From the NCBI GenBank assembly GCA_035602605.1, contig DATNLZ010000048.1, forward strand, positions 1 through 18,965: a stretch of 18,965 nucleotides of DNA, in the 5' to 3' direction. The notes under the pieces are model-generated. The model worked only from the letters and a program-made list of their open reading frames with translations. It ran no database searches and had not been told where the DNA came from. The translations under genes and the position numbers were made by a program. Below, one piece after another: positions 8,613 to 15,816 of the stretch. Every line of letters begins with the position of its first letter. The first letter of the stretch is position 1. This stretch comes from DASQHY01 sp035602605. Its GTDB lineage: Bacteria; Acidobacteriota; Terriglobia; Acidiferrales; UBA7541.

Positions 8613-9518
8613 ATGAACCCGGAAAAACCACATATTTCAGTCTGCATCTGTGCCTATAAGCGGCTCGAGTTTCTGACGCGCCTGTTGCAGGGGCTCGCCG
8701 CTCAGAATACCGAGGGGCTGTTTACCTATTCCATCGTCGTTGCCGACAACGACGAATTGCGGTCGGCCGAGCCTGTGATTTCGCAATTCGCGGCAGAGCG
8801 GCGCATACCCATCCGCTACTGCGTGGAGCCCCGCCAAAACATTGCTCTGGCGCGCAACAAGGCGGTGGAGAATGCTCAGGGAGATTTCGTCGCCTTCATC
8901 GACGACGATGAGTTCCCCATCAACGACTGGCTGCTCACTTTGTTGAAGGCCTGTCGCCGGTACGATGCCGATGGAGTGCTGGGGCCGATAAAGCCGCACT
9001 TCGACCAAAAGCCACCGAGCTGGGTCGTCAAAGGCCGGTTCTACGACCGGCCCAGCTACCCAACCGGGCTGGTCATCGATGGAAAGAAGGGACGCACCGG
9101 CAACACGCTTCTGAAAAGGGAAATTTTCGCAGGCGATCCACAGCCGTTCCGGCCGGAGTTTCGCACCGCGGAAGACCAGGATTTCTTCACGCGAATGATC
9201 GAGCGGGGGCACGTCTTTGTCTGGTGCGAGGAGGCCACCGCGTATGAAACCGTCCCTCCGATACGCTGGAAGCGCAGCTTCATGCTGCGCAGGGCTCTGC
9301 TGCGCGGAAGCACCGCGGTGATCCGCCAAAACTTCGGAGCGCGGGAGATCATCAAGTCGATCATCGCTGTTCCAGCCTACCTGGCCGCACTACCGGTTGC
9401 CTTGCTTCTGGGACAACACCACTTTATGACGCTGCTGGTCAAAGTCTTTGATCACCTGGGCAAGCTCCTTGCTCTTCAGAATATCAATCCCGTCAGAGAG
9501 CCCTACGTTACTGAATAA
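8613..9518 (+). CDS. Glycosyltransferase family 2 (ExoM-like)
   Basis: 301 residues from ATG 8613. A longer frame begins at a TTG at 8565 inside the algD gene, but the conserved domain starts with HISVCICAYKR just after 8613, so the shorter start is preferred. This is a GT-A fold inverting glycosyltransferase; the N-terminal motif resembles ExoM-type beta-glucosyltransferases of succinoglycan synthesis. The metal/nucleotide motif is FIDDDE (Asp97-Asp99) and the later acidic motif is TAEDQDFF. RQNIALARNKAVENAQGDF is the usual helix before the DXD strand. After residue 230 a basic amphipathic stretch and a hydrophobic segment (SIIAVPAYLAALPVALLLG) suggest membrane attachment, fitting an enzyme that works on lipid-linked sugars. 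Linkage cannot be inferred. Confidence 0.92.
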   Translation: MNPEKPHISVCICAYKRLEFLTRLLQGLAAQNTEGLFTYSIVVADNDELRSAEPVISQFAAERRIPIRYCVEPRQNIALARNKAVENAQGDFVAFIDDDEFPINDWLLTLLKACRRYDADGVLGPIKPHFDQKPPSWVVKGRFYDRPSYPTGLVIDGKKGRTGNTLLKREIFAGDPQPFRPEFRTAEDQDFFTRMIERGHVFVWCEEATAYETVPPIRWKRSFMLRRALLRGSTAVIRQNFGAREIIKSIIAVPAYLAALPVALLLGQHHFMTLLVKVFDHLGKLLALQNINPVREPYVTE

Positions 9519-9532
9519 AAAAAAGGACATAA

Positions 9533-10609
9533 ATGAATCACACAGAACACGAGAGTTCTATCATCGGGCCAGACGATCTGATCCTGATCACTGGAGCCGC
9601 CGGTTTCATTGGTTGGAGAGTGGTGCAGAATTTGCTGGATCGTGGATTCCGGAACCTGCGATGTTTCGCCAGGCGTCGGAATGCCGCAGGGCGGTTCGAA
9701 GCCCTACGGCGTCAATACCCCGGGGCACGGGTTGAGGTCCTAGAGGGCAATCTTCTGTCGCCGGATGATTGCCGCTTAGCAACGAAAGATGCGGCCGTCA
9801 TCTTTCATCTGGCCGCCGGGCGGGGCGAGAAACTGGTGCCTGACGCCTTTCTCAACTCCGTGGTCACGACGCGGAATCTTCTAGAGGCCTGCCTGCAACA
9901 GCGTTGCGTGGTGCGGCGGTTTGTCAACATCAGCTCCTTTGCCGTCTATACCAACGCCCGCAAGCCTCGCTGGAGGATGTTGGACGAGTCTTGTCCTGTG
10001 GAGGCCCATCCGGAGGTGCGCGGGGACGCCTACACGTTTGCCAAAGTCAAACAGGACGAACTGGTGGTGGACTATGGAAAGAAAACGGGCATCCCATACG
10101 TCATCGTTAGGCCCGGCTACGTCTATGGTCCTGGCGCTGGGACAGCGGTCGCCGGCCGCGTAGGTACGGGCGCCTTTGGCCTGTACTTGCATCTCGGCGG
10201 TTCCAATCCAATACCGCTGAGCTACATTGACAACTGTGCGGATGCCATTGCGCTGGCCGGATTGCAGCCCGGCATTGATGGCGAGGTCTTCAACGTCGTG
10301 GATGATGACTTAGTATCCAGCCGCAGGTTCCTGCGTTTGTACAAAAGACATGTAGCCCGATTCAAATCAGTCTATCTGCCCAAGGCCGTAAGTTACCTGC
10401 TTTTCTATCTGTGGGAGCGCTATTCGGCCTCCTCACAGGGGCAGTTGCCGCCCGCCTACAATCGTAGTGTTTGGCACGCCTATTGGAAGAAAACGTGCTA
10501 CAGCAACAAGAAGCTCAAGGCCCGCCTCGGCTGGGCGCCCAAGGTGTCTACAGAAGAGGGATTGCGGCGCTTTTTCGAGGCGTGCCGCGTCGGAGGTGCG
10601 AATGCTTAA
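9533..10609 (+). CDS. NAD(P)-dependent nucleotide-sugar epimerase/dehydratase (extended SDR)
   Basis: 358 residues, start ATG 9533 with AAAAGGA five bases before it. The Rossmann motif TGAAGFIG (Gly21, Gly24, Gly27) and the catalytic YTFAK (Tyr167, Lys171) place it in the extended short-chain dehydrogenase group that includes NDP-sugar 4-epimerases and dehydratases. VIFHLAAGRGEK and FVNISSFAVY supply the conserved NNAG-equivalent strand and the catalytic Ser region. VRPGYVYGPG is the substrate-side motif. The C-terminal 80 residues are long and basic with YWKKTCYSNKKLKARLGW, typical of sugar-modifying SDRs. Its stop overlaps the next start by 8 nt, so it is coupled to the oxidoreductase and may act in the same sugar pathway. 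Substrate uncertain. Confidence 0.9.
   Translation: MNHTEHESSIIGPDDLILITGAAGFIGWRVVQNLLDRGFRNLRCFARRRNAAGRFEALRRQYPGARVEVLEGNLLSPDDCRLATKDAAVIFHLAAGRGEKLVPDAFLNSVVTTRNLLEACLQQRCVVRRFVNISSFAVYTNARKPRWRMLDESCPVEAHPEVRGDAYTFAKVKQDELVVDYGKKTGIPYVIVRPGYVYGPGAGTAVAGRVGTGAFGLYLHLGGSNPIPLSYIDNCADAIALAGLQPGIDGEVFNVVDDDLVSSRRFLRLYKRHVARFKSVYLPKAVSYLLFYLWERYSASSQGQLPPAYNRSVWHAYWKKTCYSNKKLKARLGWAPKVSTEEGLRRFFEACRVGGANA
10592..10598 (+). promoter_or_regulatory. Ribosome binding site deciding the 10602 start
   Basis: GGAGGTG lies 3 nt before ATG 10602, inside the end of the SDR gene. In-frame codons upstream (back to 10467) would add about 45 residues unlike any Gfo/Idh protein, so this site fixes the start. 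Confidence 0.75.
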
Positions 10610-11741
10610 AGTTGCCATCGTGGGATGCGGCAAGATCGCCGATTCCCATGCCTCTCAAATACAGCGGATCAAAGGGGCTGAGATCGTCGGGGTGTGCGAC
10701 CGGGAACCGCTCATGGCCCGCCAGCTATGCGAACGATTCCCGATCAGGCAGTCTTTCACCGAGCCCACCGAACTCCTTGAACGTGCTAGGCCGGATGTCG
10801 TCCACATAACGACACCGCCGGAAAGCCATTTCAACGTGGCCAGGCTCTGTTTGCAGGCTGGCTGCCACGTGTACGTGGAGAAGCCATTCACGGTTTACGA
10901 GCACGAGGCTCAGCAGCTGATTGCGCTGGCCAATGACCGAGGCCGAAAGCTTACCGCCGGGCATGACAACCAGTTCAGTCATGCAGCTCGGGGCATGCGA
11001 GCTCTCGTCCAGTCAGGATTTCTGGGGGGCGAGCCCGTGCACATGGAGAGTTATTTCTGTTACGAACTGGGTCCCGGCGGGTACGCCGAAATCCTTCTTT
11101 CGGACAAAAAGCACTGGGTCCGCCGCCTGCCCGGACAACTGCTACAGAACGTCATCAGTCACGGGATTGCCAGGATCGCTGAGTTCCTCAAGACCGACTC
11201 GCCGGAGGTCATTGCGCATGGGTTTGTAAGTCCGTTGTTGCGCGGCATGGGCGAAACCGAAATTATTGATGAACTAAGGGTCATCATTTCCGAACAGGAG
11301 CGCACCACAGCCTATTTTACGTTTTCCTCCCAGATGCGCCCCTCTCTTCACCAGTTTCGGATCTATGGCCCTAAGAACGGTCTGCTGGTTGATCAGGACC
11401 AGGAGCTGCTGATCAAGCTCCATGGCTCCAAACTTAAAAGCTATCTGGAGCAGTTCGTAAGCCCCGCGCAGACCGGCCGGCAGTATTTTGCGAACACCTT
11501 CCGGAACGTTAGGAGCTTCCTGGCGAGGGACTTTCATCCCAAGACGGGGATGAAGTACCTGATCGAGAGCTTCTATCGCTCCATCGTGGAGGACACTCCT
11601 GTTCCGATTCCGTACCGCGAGATCCTGCTGACCGCCCGAATCATGGACTGTATCTTCGCGCAGCTCAATCGCCGGTTGCAGACCGGTCTTGCCGGCGATG
11701 ACTCTCCGCTCGAGGCCCTGTCGGGTAGGAAATGCTCATGA
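10602..11741 (+). CDS. Gfo/Idh/MocA-family oxidoreductase
   Basis: 379 residues. It begins directly with the Rossmann strand KVAIVGCGKIADSHA and has the EKPF motif (Lys94), whose lysine is catalytic in the family. A histidine-bearing helix follows, with VISHGIARIAEFL in the substrate domain. These enzymes oxidise or reduce sugar hydroxyl/keto groups with NAD(P); relatives in polysaccharide loci (WbpB type) oxidise C3 of UDP-GlcNAc uronic acid ahead of a WbpE-type aminotransferase, which is the kind of enzyme at the left edge. That pairing is suggestive but the substrate domain is too divergent to claim it. Its start overlaps the SDR gene by 8 nt. A 167 nt gap follows, the longest so far, marking a possible boundary before the decoration block. 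Confidence 0.9.
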   Translation: MLKVAIVGCGKIADSHASQIQRIKGAEIVGVCDREPLMARQLCERFPIRQSFTEPTELLERARPDVVHITTPPESHFNVARLCLQAGCHVYVEKPFTVYEHEAQQLIALANDRGRKLTAGHDNQFSHAARGMRALVQSGFLGGEPVHMESYFCYELGPGGYAEILLSDKKHWVRRLPGQLLQNVISHGIARIAEFLKTDSPEVIAHGFVSPLLRGMGETEIIDELRVIISEQERTTAYFTFSSQMRPSLHQFRIYGPKNGLLVDQDQELLIKLHGSKLKSYLEQFVSPAQTGRQYFANTFRNVRSFLARDFHPKTGMKYLIESFYRSIVEDTPVPIPYREILLTARIMDCIFAQLNRRLQTGLAGDDSPLEALSGRKCS

Positions 11742-11908
11742 CGAAGAGTACGGCCACGAAGTTCGACAAGATGTCGGTTAAGATGCGATGTGTATGTACC
11801 AGGCTGCCGCGATCGGCAGGACATTGCGACTGCATTGACGAATCCTAACCCCGCTCAACGCGAGTCAACCAACGAGGCATAGTCTTTCGACGAGGAGGGT
11901 TTCGCCAA
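11742..11908 (+). other. Intergenic gap with perfect hairpin, upstream of acyltransferase
   Basis: This is the largest gap inside the cluster (167 nt). It contains a perfect 6 bp hairpin: CTGCCG at 11804-11809 and CGGCAG at 11814-11819 around the loop CGAT. No T run follows, so a simple terminator is unlikely. A very strong ribosome binding site, GAGGAGGG at 11892-11899, ends 9 nt before the next ATG. I see no convincing sigma-70 promoter, though an internal promoter would make sense here. No ORF of note. Confidence 0.45.
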
Positions 11909-12913
11909 ATGTCCTTGGCAGTAACTAGACCGCAACCCCCCCAGAGTCCAATCGAGAACACTGTCGAGATCAGCGTCAAGGGAAAATGGATCAGGGTCCC
12001 GGCGTTGGACGTCGCGGGGCAGAGCATCATCGTTAGGGGAAGATGGCCGAGAATCGCTTTGATCCACGACGAAATATGGCTGGAGAATGAGGTTGCAGAT
12101 CCAGAACTGTATGTGAAAAGTCTGCGGCAGTGCGGTTTACCTGCGCTGCGCGCGGATATCTTTACGTTCACGCAGAAGTTGCCTGCGACGGCTCCGAAGT
12201 ATCCATATCCGGTGGAATGGGACAGCATTGCTGCCATTCGCGTCGCGAGCTTTAAGCAGTGGTGGGACAGTCTGCCTCAGGAGTCTCGCAAGAATGTAAG
12301 GAGATCACAAAAACGCGGCGTAACTGTCCAACTCAGAATGTTTGACGACCAGCTGATCAAAGACATCATGGAGTTGAACAATGACTCTAAATTGCGACAA
12401 GGAGTGCTATACTCCTATTATGGGAGGACCTTCGAGGAGACGAAAAAAGGTTACTCGGCGTTTCTGAATCGGTCGGAGTTCATCTGCGCATACTTCGGAG
12501 AAGAGCTGATCGGGCTTGCCAAGCTGGTCTACCGGGGAGACATTGCAGCGATCCTTACCTTCGTTCCCAAGGTGAGCCATTCCGACAAGAGGCCGGCTAA
12601 CGCTTTACTCGCAAAGGCGGTTGAACTCTGCGAATCAAAAGGGCTCTCACATCTTACGTATGGAATGTATAACTACGGCAACAAGGGCCATAGCCCGTTG
12701 CGGGAATTTAAGGTTCGCAATGGGTTTGAAGAAATGCTGGTACCGAGATACCATATTCCGTTAACCACAAAAGGAAAACTCTGCATGAAGCTCAAGCTTC
12801 ATCGGGGGTTTGTGGGAATTCTTCCCCATAGCGTGATCTCTTTTCGGGCCATGGCGCGCGCAAAATGGTACCAGTTAAGGGAGGAACTTGGCGGAAGGAA
12901 TAAGCCGGTGTAG
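11909..12913 (+). CDS. BioF2/FemAB-like (GNAT-fold) acyltransferase
   Basis: 334 residues, start ATG 11909 after GAGGAGGG. The protein looks like a FemABX/BioF2-type tandem-GNAT acyltransferase. KNVRRSQKRGVTVQ around residues 130-143 is the family's R-x-x-x-R helix and following strand. FICAYFGEELIGLAKLVYRGDIAAILTF is the central GNAT sheet, and ALLAKAVELCESKGLSHLTYGM resembles the BioF2 helix. FemA/B/X and MurM use aminoacyl-tRNA as donor; other members of the superfamily use acyl-CoA, and FemAB-like proteins also occur in EPS/exosortase loci. Donor and acceptor are unknown. The stop codon lies inside a tRNA-like gene: the last three residues and stop are encoded by its first ten bases. There are no membrane segments, so it should be cytoplasmic. 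Confidence 0.8.
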   Translation: MSLAVTRPQPPQSPIENTVEISVKGKWIRVPALDVAGQSIIVRGRWPRIALIHDEIWLENEVADPELYVKSLRQCGLPALRADIFTFTQKLPATAPKYPYPVEWDSIAAIRVASFKQWWDSLPQESRKNVRRSQKRGVTVQLRMFDDQLIKDIMELNNDSKLRQGVLYSYYGRTFEETKKGYSAFLNRSEFICAYFGEELIGLAKLVYRGDIAAILTFVPKVSHSDKRPANALLAKAVELCESKGLSHLTYGMYNYGNKGHSPLREFKVRNGFEEMLVPRYHIPLTTKGKLCMKLKLHRGFVGILPHSVISFRAMARAKWYQLREELGGRNKPV

Positions 12914-12979
12914 CTCAATTGTAGAGCGGCCGAAATTGTAATCGGCAGATGGAGCGTGCAAATCCTCCCGCCGGCTCCA
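12904..12979 (+). tRNA. Divergent tRNA-Thr(UGU)-like gene with encoded CCA
   Basis: 76 nt folding as a cloverleaf. Acceptor: GCCGGTG (12904-12910) with CGCCGGC (12969-12975), 7 bp with one G-T. D stem: GCTC/GAGC. Anticodon stem: GCCGA/TCGGC. T stem: GGAG-G/CCTCC with a bulged C at 12955. Discriminator T, then CCA at 12977-12979. Anticodon TGT (12937-12939) preceded by T and followed by AA indicates threonine (ACA). Oddities: the D loop AATTGTA has one G instead of the usual GG; the anticodon loop is AATTGTAA, 8 nt instead of 7; the variable loop is 4 nt; the T loop is TGCAAAT with G where T55 is expected. Stems are all intact, unlike simple decay. It overlaps the acyltransferase gene by 10 nt. 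It could be a pseudo-tRNA, a frameshift-type tRNA, an RNA-processing signal, or a dedicated non-translational tRNA. Confidence 0.75.
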
Positions 12980-13076
12980 ATCTCTAGCAACTTCTTCCCT
13001 CGCCGGAAAACCCGCTCGGACCCTACGATTCTGATCCTGACAGCTACTGCAACGTACCGTGAAGAGGGCTACGAAC
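12980..13076 (+). other. Spacer between tRNA-like gene and methyltransferase
   Basis: 97 nt with no ORF and no T-rich terminator after the CCA end. The site AGAGGG at 13063-13068 is 8 nt from ATG 13077 and favours that start over the in-frame GTG at 13059. No duplicate of the tRNA 3' end is visible that would mark an integration site. Confidence 0.5.
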
Positions 13077-13931
13077 ATGCATCTGGTTATTAAGCGATTT
13101 TGCCAGGGGACGCCAATCCTGCGCTACGTCTATTACGTGGCACGAAAAACCTACCACCGTCGCCAAATAGCGCAACAGGCGAAAGACTATTTTGTTAACG
13201 CTGACGATTATCGAGGGGCTCTCCGCTCAGACGATGATGAAGGAAGGGTCGTCGATATACGCACGAAAGACGGTCTGACGCTCACCATAAGGCGAAACTA
13301 CATGGAGGCCACGATCCTTGCAGAGGTTTTCATCGAGAAGTGCTACGTTCGAGGCTTACTGCTTCCCGACCACCCGGTTGTCGTCGATATTGGAGGTTTT
13401 ATTGGCGATTTTGCGTTGTTTGCCGCGCAATCTCTCAAGGCGCGGAGAGTTATTGTATATGAGCCCTCTCCTGGGAATTGGACGCTGTTAACAAAGAATG
13501 TGGCCACTAACAAATTCGAGGACCGTATTGAAATGGTGAACAAGGCGGTCACCGACGGACGGCCCGTGATGCTGAATGTGGATGCGCCTAATCGAGCGCA
13601 GGCCAGGGTGTCTGCGTATAGTTCTACAAACGGGGCACGAAAGCTCGTTCCCGGCGTCACATTGGCCCAGCTGTTTGAAGATCACCAGCTCAGCACAATC
13701 GATCTTCTCAAGATAGACTGCGAAGGGGGCGAGTACGACATTCTTTCGACCACGACAAGCGAGGTATTCAGGCGGATCCGGAACATCGTGTTTGAATATC
13801 ATGAAATCGACGGCTTTGCGGCCAAGCTCAGGACTGTGAAACAAAAGCTTTCCGGCGAGGGATACTCGGTGAAAACGCACGGAAGCCTTATATCCGCATC
13901 ACGTGAGCAGGACTCGCCGCGCCTAACCTAA
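13077..13931 (+). CDS. FkbM-family methyltransferase
   Basis: 284 residues from ATG 13077, chosen by the AGAGGG site; GTG 13059 would add six residues. A basic N-terminal 60 residues precede the SAM-dependent fold. PVVVDIGGFIGDFALFAA (Asp104 in motif I) binds SAM, RVIVYEPSPGNW is motif II, and IDLLKIDCEGGEYDIL is the FkbM signature with Asp-x-Glu-Gly. The family mostly O-methylates sugars or other hydroxyls, and members are frequent in polysaccharide loci. It probably methylates a sugar of the repeat unit. It lies between the tRNA-like gene and the asparagine-synthetase-like gene, on the same strand, with 33 nt to the next gene. Confident family, unknown acceptor. Confidence 0.92.
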   Translation: MHLVIKRFCQGTPILRYVYYVARKTYHRRQIAQQAKDYFVNADDYRGALRSDDDEGRVVDIRTKDGLTLTIRRNYMEATILAEVFIEKCYVRGLLLPDHPVVVDIGGFIGDFALFAAQSLKARRVIVYEPSPGNWTLLTKNVATNKFEDRIEMVNKAVTDGRPVMLNVDAPNRAQARVSAYSSTNGARKLVPGVTLAQLFEDHQLSTIDLLKIDCEGGEYDILSTTTSEVFRRIRNIVFEYHEIDGFAAKLRTVKQKLSGEGYSVKTHGSLISASREQDSPRLT

Positions 13932-13964
13932 CATGTTCCACGAACGAAACTGAGCTGACCGAAT

Positions 13965-15815
13965 ATGCCAGGAATTGTAGGTCTCATCACCAAGATGCCC
14001 CGCGCAAGCGCCGAGCGGGAGTTGCTAGAGATGGTAGCGACCCTTTGTCACGAATCCTCCTATACAACGGGGACGTGGATTGACGAGTCTCTGGGTGTCT
14101 ACGTCGGGTGGGTTGCACGCCGAAATTCCTTTTCCGACGGCATGCCTTTGCGCAACGAAGACAGAGACGTGAGTCTCGTCTTTTCCGGCGAGGATTTCCC
14201 CGAACCTGGCACCGTAAGCCGGCTAAAGCAGCGAGGGCACGCGGTCGGGGCCAGCGCGGCCGGCTACCTAGTCCACCTTTACGAGGAGGATGCTTCCTTT
14301 CCCGAACCCCTGAATGGACGCTTCCAGGGCCTGCTGGTCGACCGAAAACAGGGACTCACATCCCTGTTCAACGACCGCTACGGGATGCACCGCGTGTACT
14401 ATCACGAATCCCGGCAGGCGTTCTATTTTGCCGCTGAAGCGAAGGCCATCCTTGCCGTACGGCCGGAACTTCGGACGATGGATTCGCGGGGGTTGGGCGA
14501 GTACCTTGTTTGCGGCTGCGTCTTGGAGAACCGCACCATTTTTAGCGGCATCCAGGTGTTGCCACCGGCATCCAGGTGGGTTTTTCGCAACGCTTCCATC
14601 GAGCGAAAGAGCAACTACTTCAGCCCCAAGCAGTGGGAACAGCAAACGCAATTGGAACCGGAGGCTTATTACCAGGAACTCCGGGAAGTTTTTTCGCGGA
14701 ACCTGCCTCGTTACTTCAATGGCGAGGAACCCATCGCCATGTCTCTAACGGGGGGGCTGGATACGCGCATGATCATGGCGTGGAAAAAGCCGCCACCGGG
14801 CGGTCTTCCCTGCTACTCCTTCGGCGGAATGTTCCGCGACTCTCGGGATGTAGTTGTCGCGCGCAAAGTGGCCAGTGCCTGCCGGCAGCCCTACCAAGTC
14901 ATCTCGGTGGGAGACGAATTTTTGGGGGAATATCCCTCCTGGGCCGAACGCACCGTGTACGTCACCGATGGCTGCGCCGGGGTGCAACATTCCGGCATCC
15001 TCTTCGCCAACGAACGTGCGCGCGAAATCGCGCCGGTACGTATGACCGGAAACTATGGCGGCGAAATACTCCGCCGCGTGCGGGCCTTCAAGCCCGATGA
15101 GCCCGCGGCTGAATTGTTTCCCGAGTTACTTGCGACCTTTCGCCAAGCATTCCAGACCTACGGCGCGATCACCGATGGGCATCCTCTCTCTTTCGCAGCG
15201 TTCCGCCAGGCTCCCTGGCACCATTTTGGTCTGCTCGCGCTCGAGGAAACGAAATTGTCGCTCCGCACGCCATATCTCGATAACCAGCTCGTGCGGACAG
15301 TTTTCCGCGCGCCTCGGTCCGCCTGCACAAACGATGTCATCCTGCGGCTCATTGAGGATGGCAATCCTGCGCTTCGGAAGATCACAAGCGACCTCGGCCT
15401 CGCCGGCGGACACGCAGGCGCGACGGCGTGGCGAATGTTTCTGGAGTTCACCTTCAAGGCGGAATACGCATACGATTATGGTATGCCCCAGAGGCTGGCT
15501 CAGGTTGATGCTCTATTCGCTCCTTTTCACCTTGAGCGGATCTTTCTTGGCAGGCACAAGTTCAGCCACTTCCGCGTTTGGTACCGTGACGCGCTGTCGA
15601 AATACGTCAAGGAGATGCTGCTCGACCGGCAGACGCTCTCCCGGCCTTACCTTCAAGCGAAGACGGTTGAGACCATGGTGCAGGGACACCTAAGGGGAGA
15701 CCGTAACTACACTTCGCAAATTCATCAGGTGCTCACGCTTGAGCTGCTCAGCCGGAAACTTCTGGATTCCCCGGCCGGCACGCGCCAGGCGGTTACTGCC
15801 GTGGCAGCTCTTTAA
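13965..15815 (+). CDS. Asparagine-synthetase-like protein lacking the glutaminase cysteine
   Basis: 616 residues, near the usual 590-650 of AsnB-type proteins. The N-terminal half has the class II glutamine amidotransferase fold (NDRYGMHRVYY, FAAEAKAIL), but the first residues are Met-Pro-Gly-Ile-Val-Gly where active enzymes have Met-Cys-Gly; the nucleophile Cys2 is therefore replaced by Pro. The C-terminal half carries the ATP pyrophosphatase loop SLTGGLDTR (residues 260-268, a variant of SGGLDS) and GNYGGEILRR in place of the GGDELFGGY loop. So it could adenylate a carboxylate and form an amide using free ammonia or another amine, as beta-lactam synthetases do without a glutaminase. In EPS loci a uronate carboxyl is a plausible target, but this is inference. 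It abuts the polymerase gene with 1 nt between stop and start. Confidence 0.9.
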   Translation: MPGIVGLITKMPRASAERELLEMVATLCHESSYTTGTWIDESLGVYVGWVARRNSFSDGMPLRNEDRDVSLVFSGEDFPEPGTVSRLKQRGHAVGASAAGYLVHLYEEDASFPEPLNGRFQGLLVDRKQGLTSLFNDRYGMHRVYYHESRQAFYFAAEAKAILAVRPELRTMDSRGLGEYLVCGCVLENRTIFSGIQVLPPASRWVFRNASIERKSNYFSPKQWEQQTQLEPEAYYQELREVFSRNLPRYFNGEEPIAMSLTGGLDTRMIMAWKKPPPGGLPCYSFGGMFRDSRDVVVARKVASACRQPYQVISVGDEFLGEYPSWAERTVYVTDGCAGVQHSGILFANERAREIAPVRMTGNYGGEILRRVRAFKPDEPAAELFPELLATFRQAFQTYGAITDGHPLSFAAFRQAPWHHFGLLALEETKLSLRTPYLDNQLVRTVFRAPRSACTNDVILRLIEDGNPALRKITSDLGLAGGHAGATAWRMFLEFTFKAEYAYDYGMPQRLAQVDALFAPFHLERIFLGRHKFSHFRVWYRDALSKYVKEMLLDRQTLSRPYLQAKTVETMVQGHLRGDRNYTSQIHQVLTLELLSRKLLDSPAGTRQAVTAVAAL

Positions 15816-15816
15816 A

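Noticed and set aside
10467..10601. N-terminal extension of the Gfo/Idh oxidoreductase
   Set aside because: It overlaps the SDR gene by over 140 nt, is unlike any family N-terminus, and a strong ribosome binding site precedes ATG 10602.
11801..11860. Hairpin plus GACGAATCC considered as a second tRNA-like element
   Set aside because: Only one stem pairs; no acceptor or T stem could be built.
12960..13060. tRNA 3' end as attachment site of an integrative element
   Set aside because: No integrase gene and no second copy of the 3' tRNA sequence are visible in the window.
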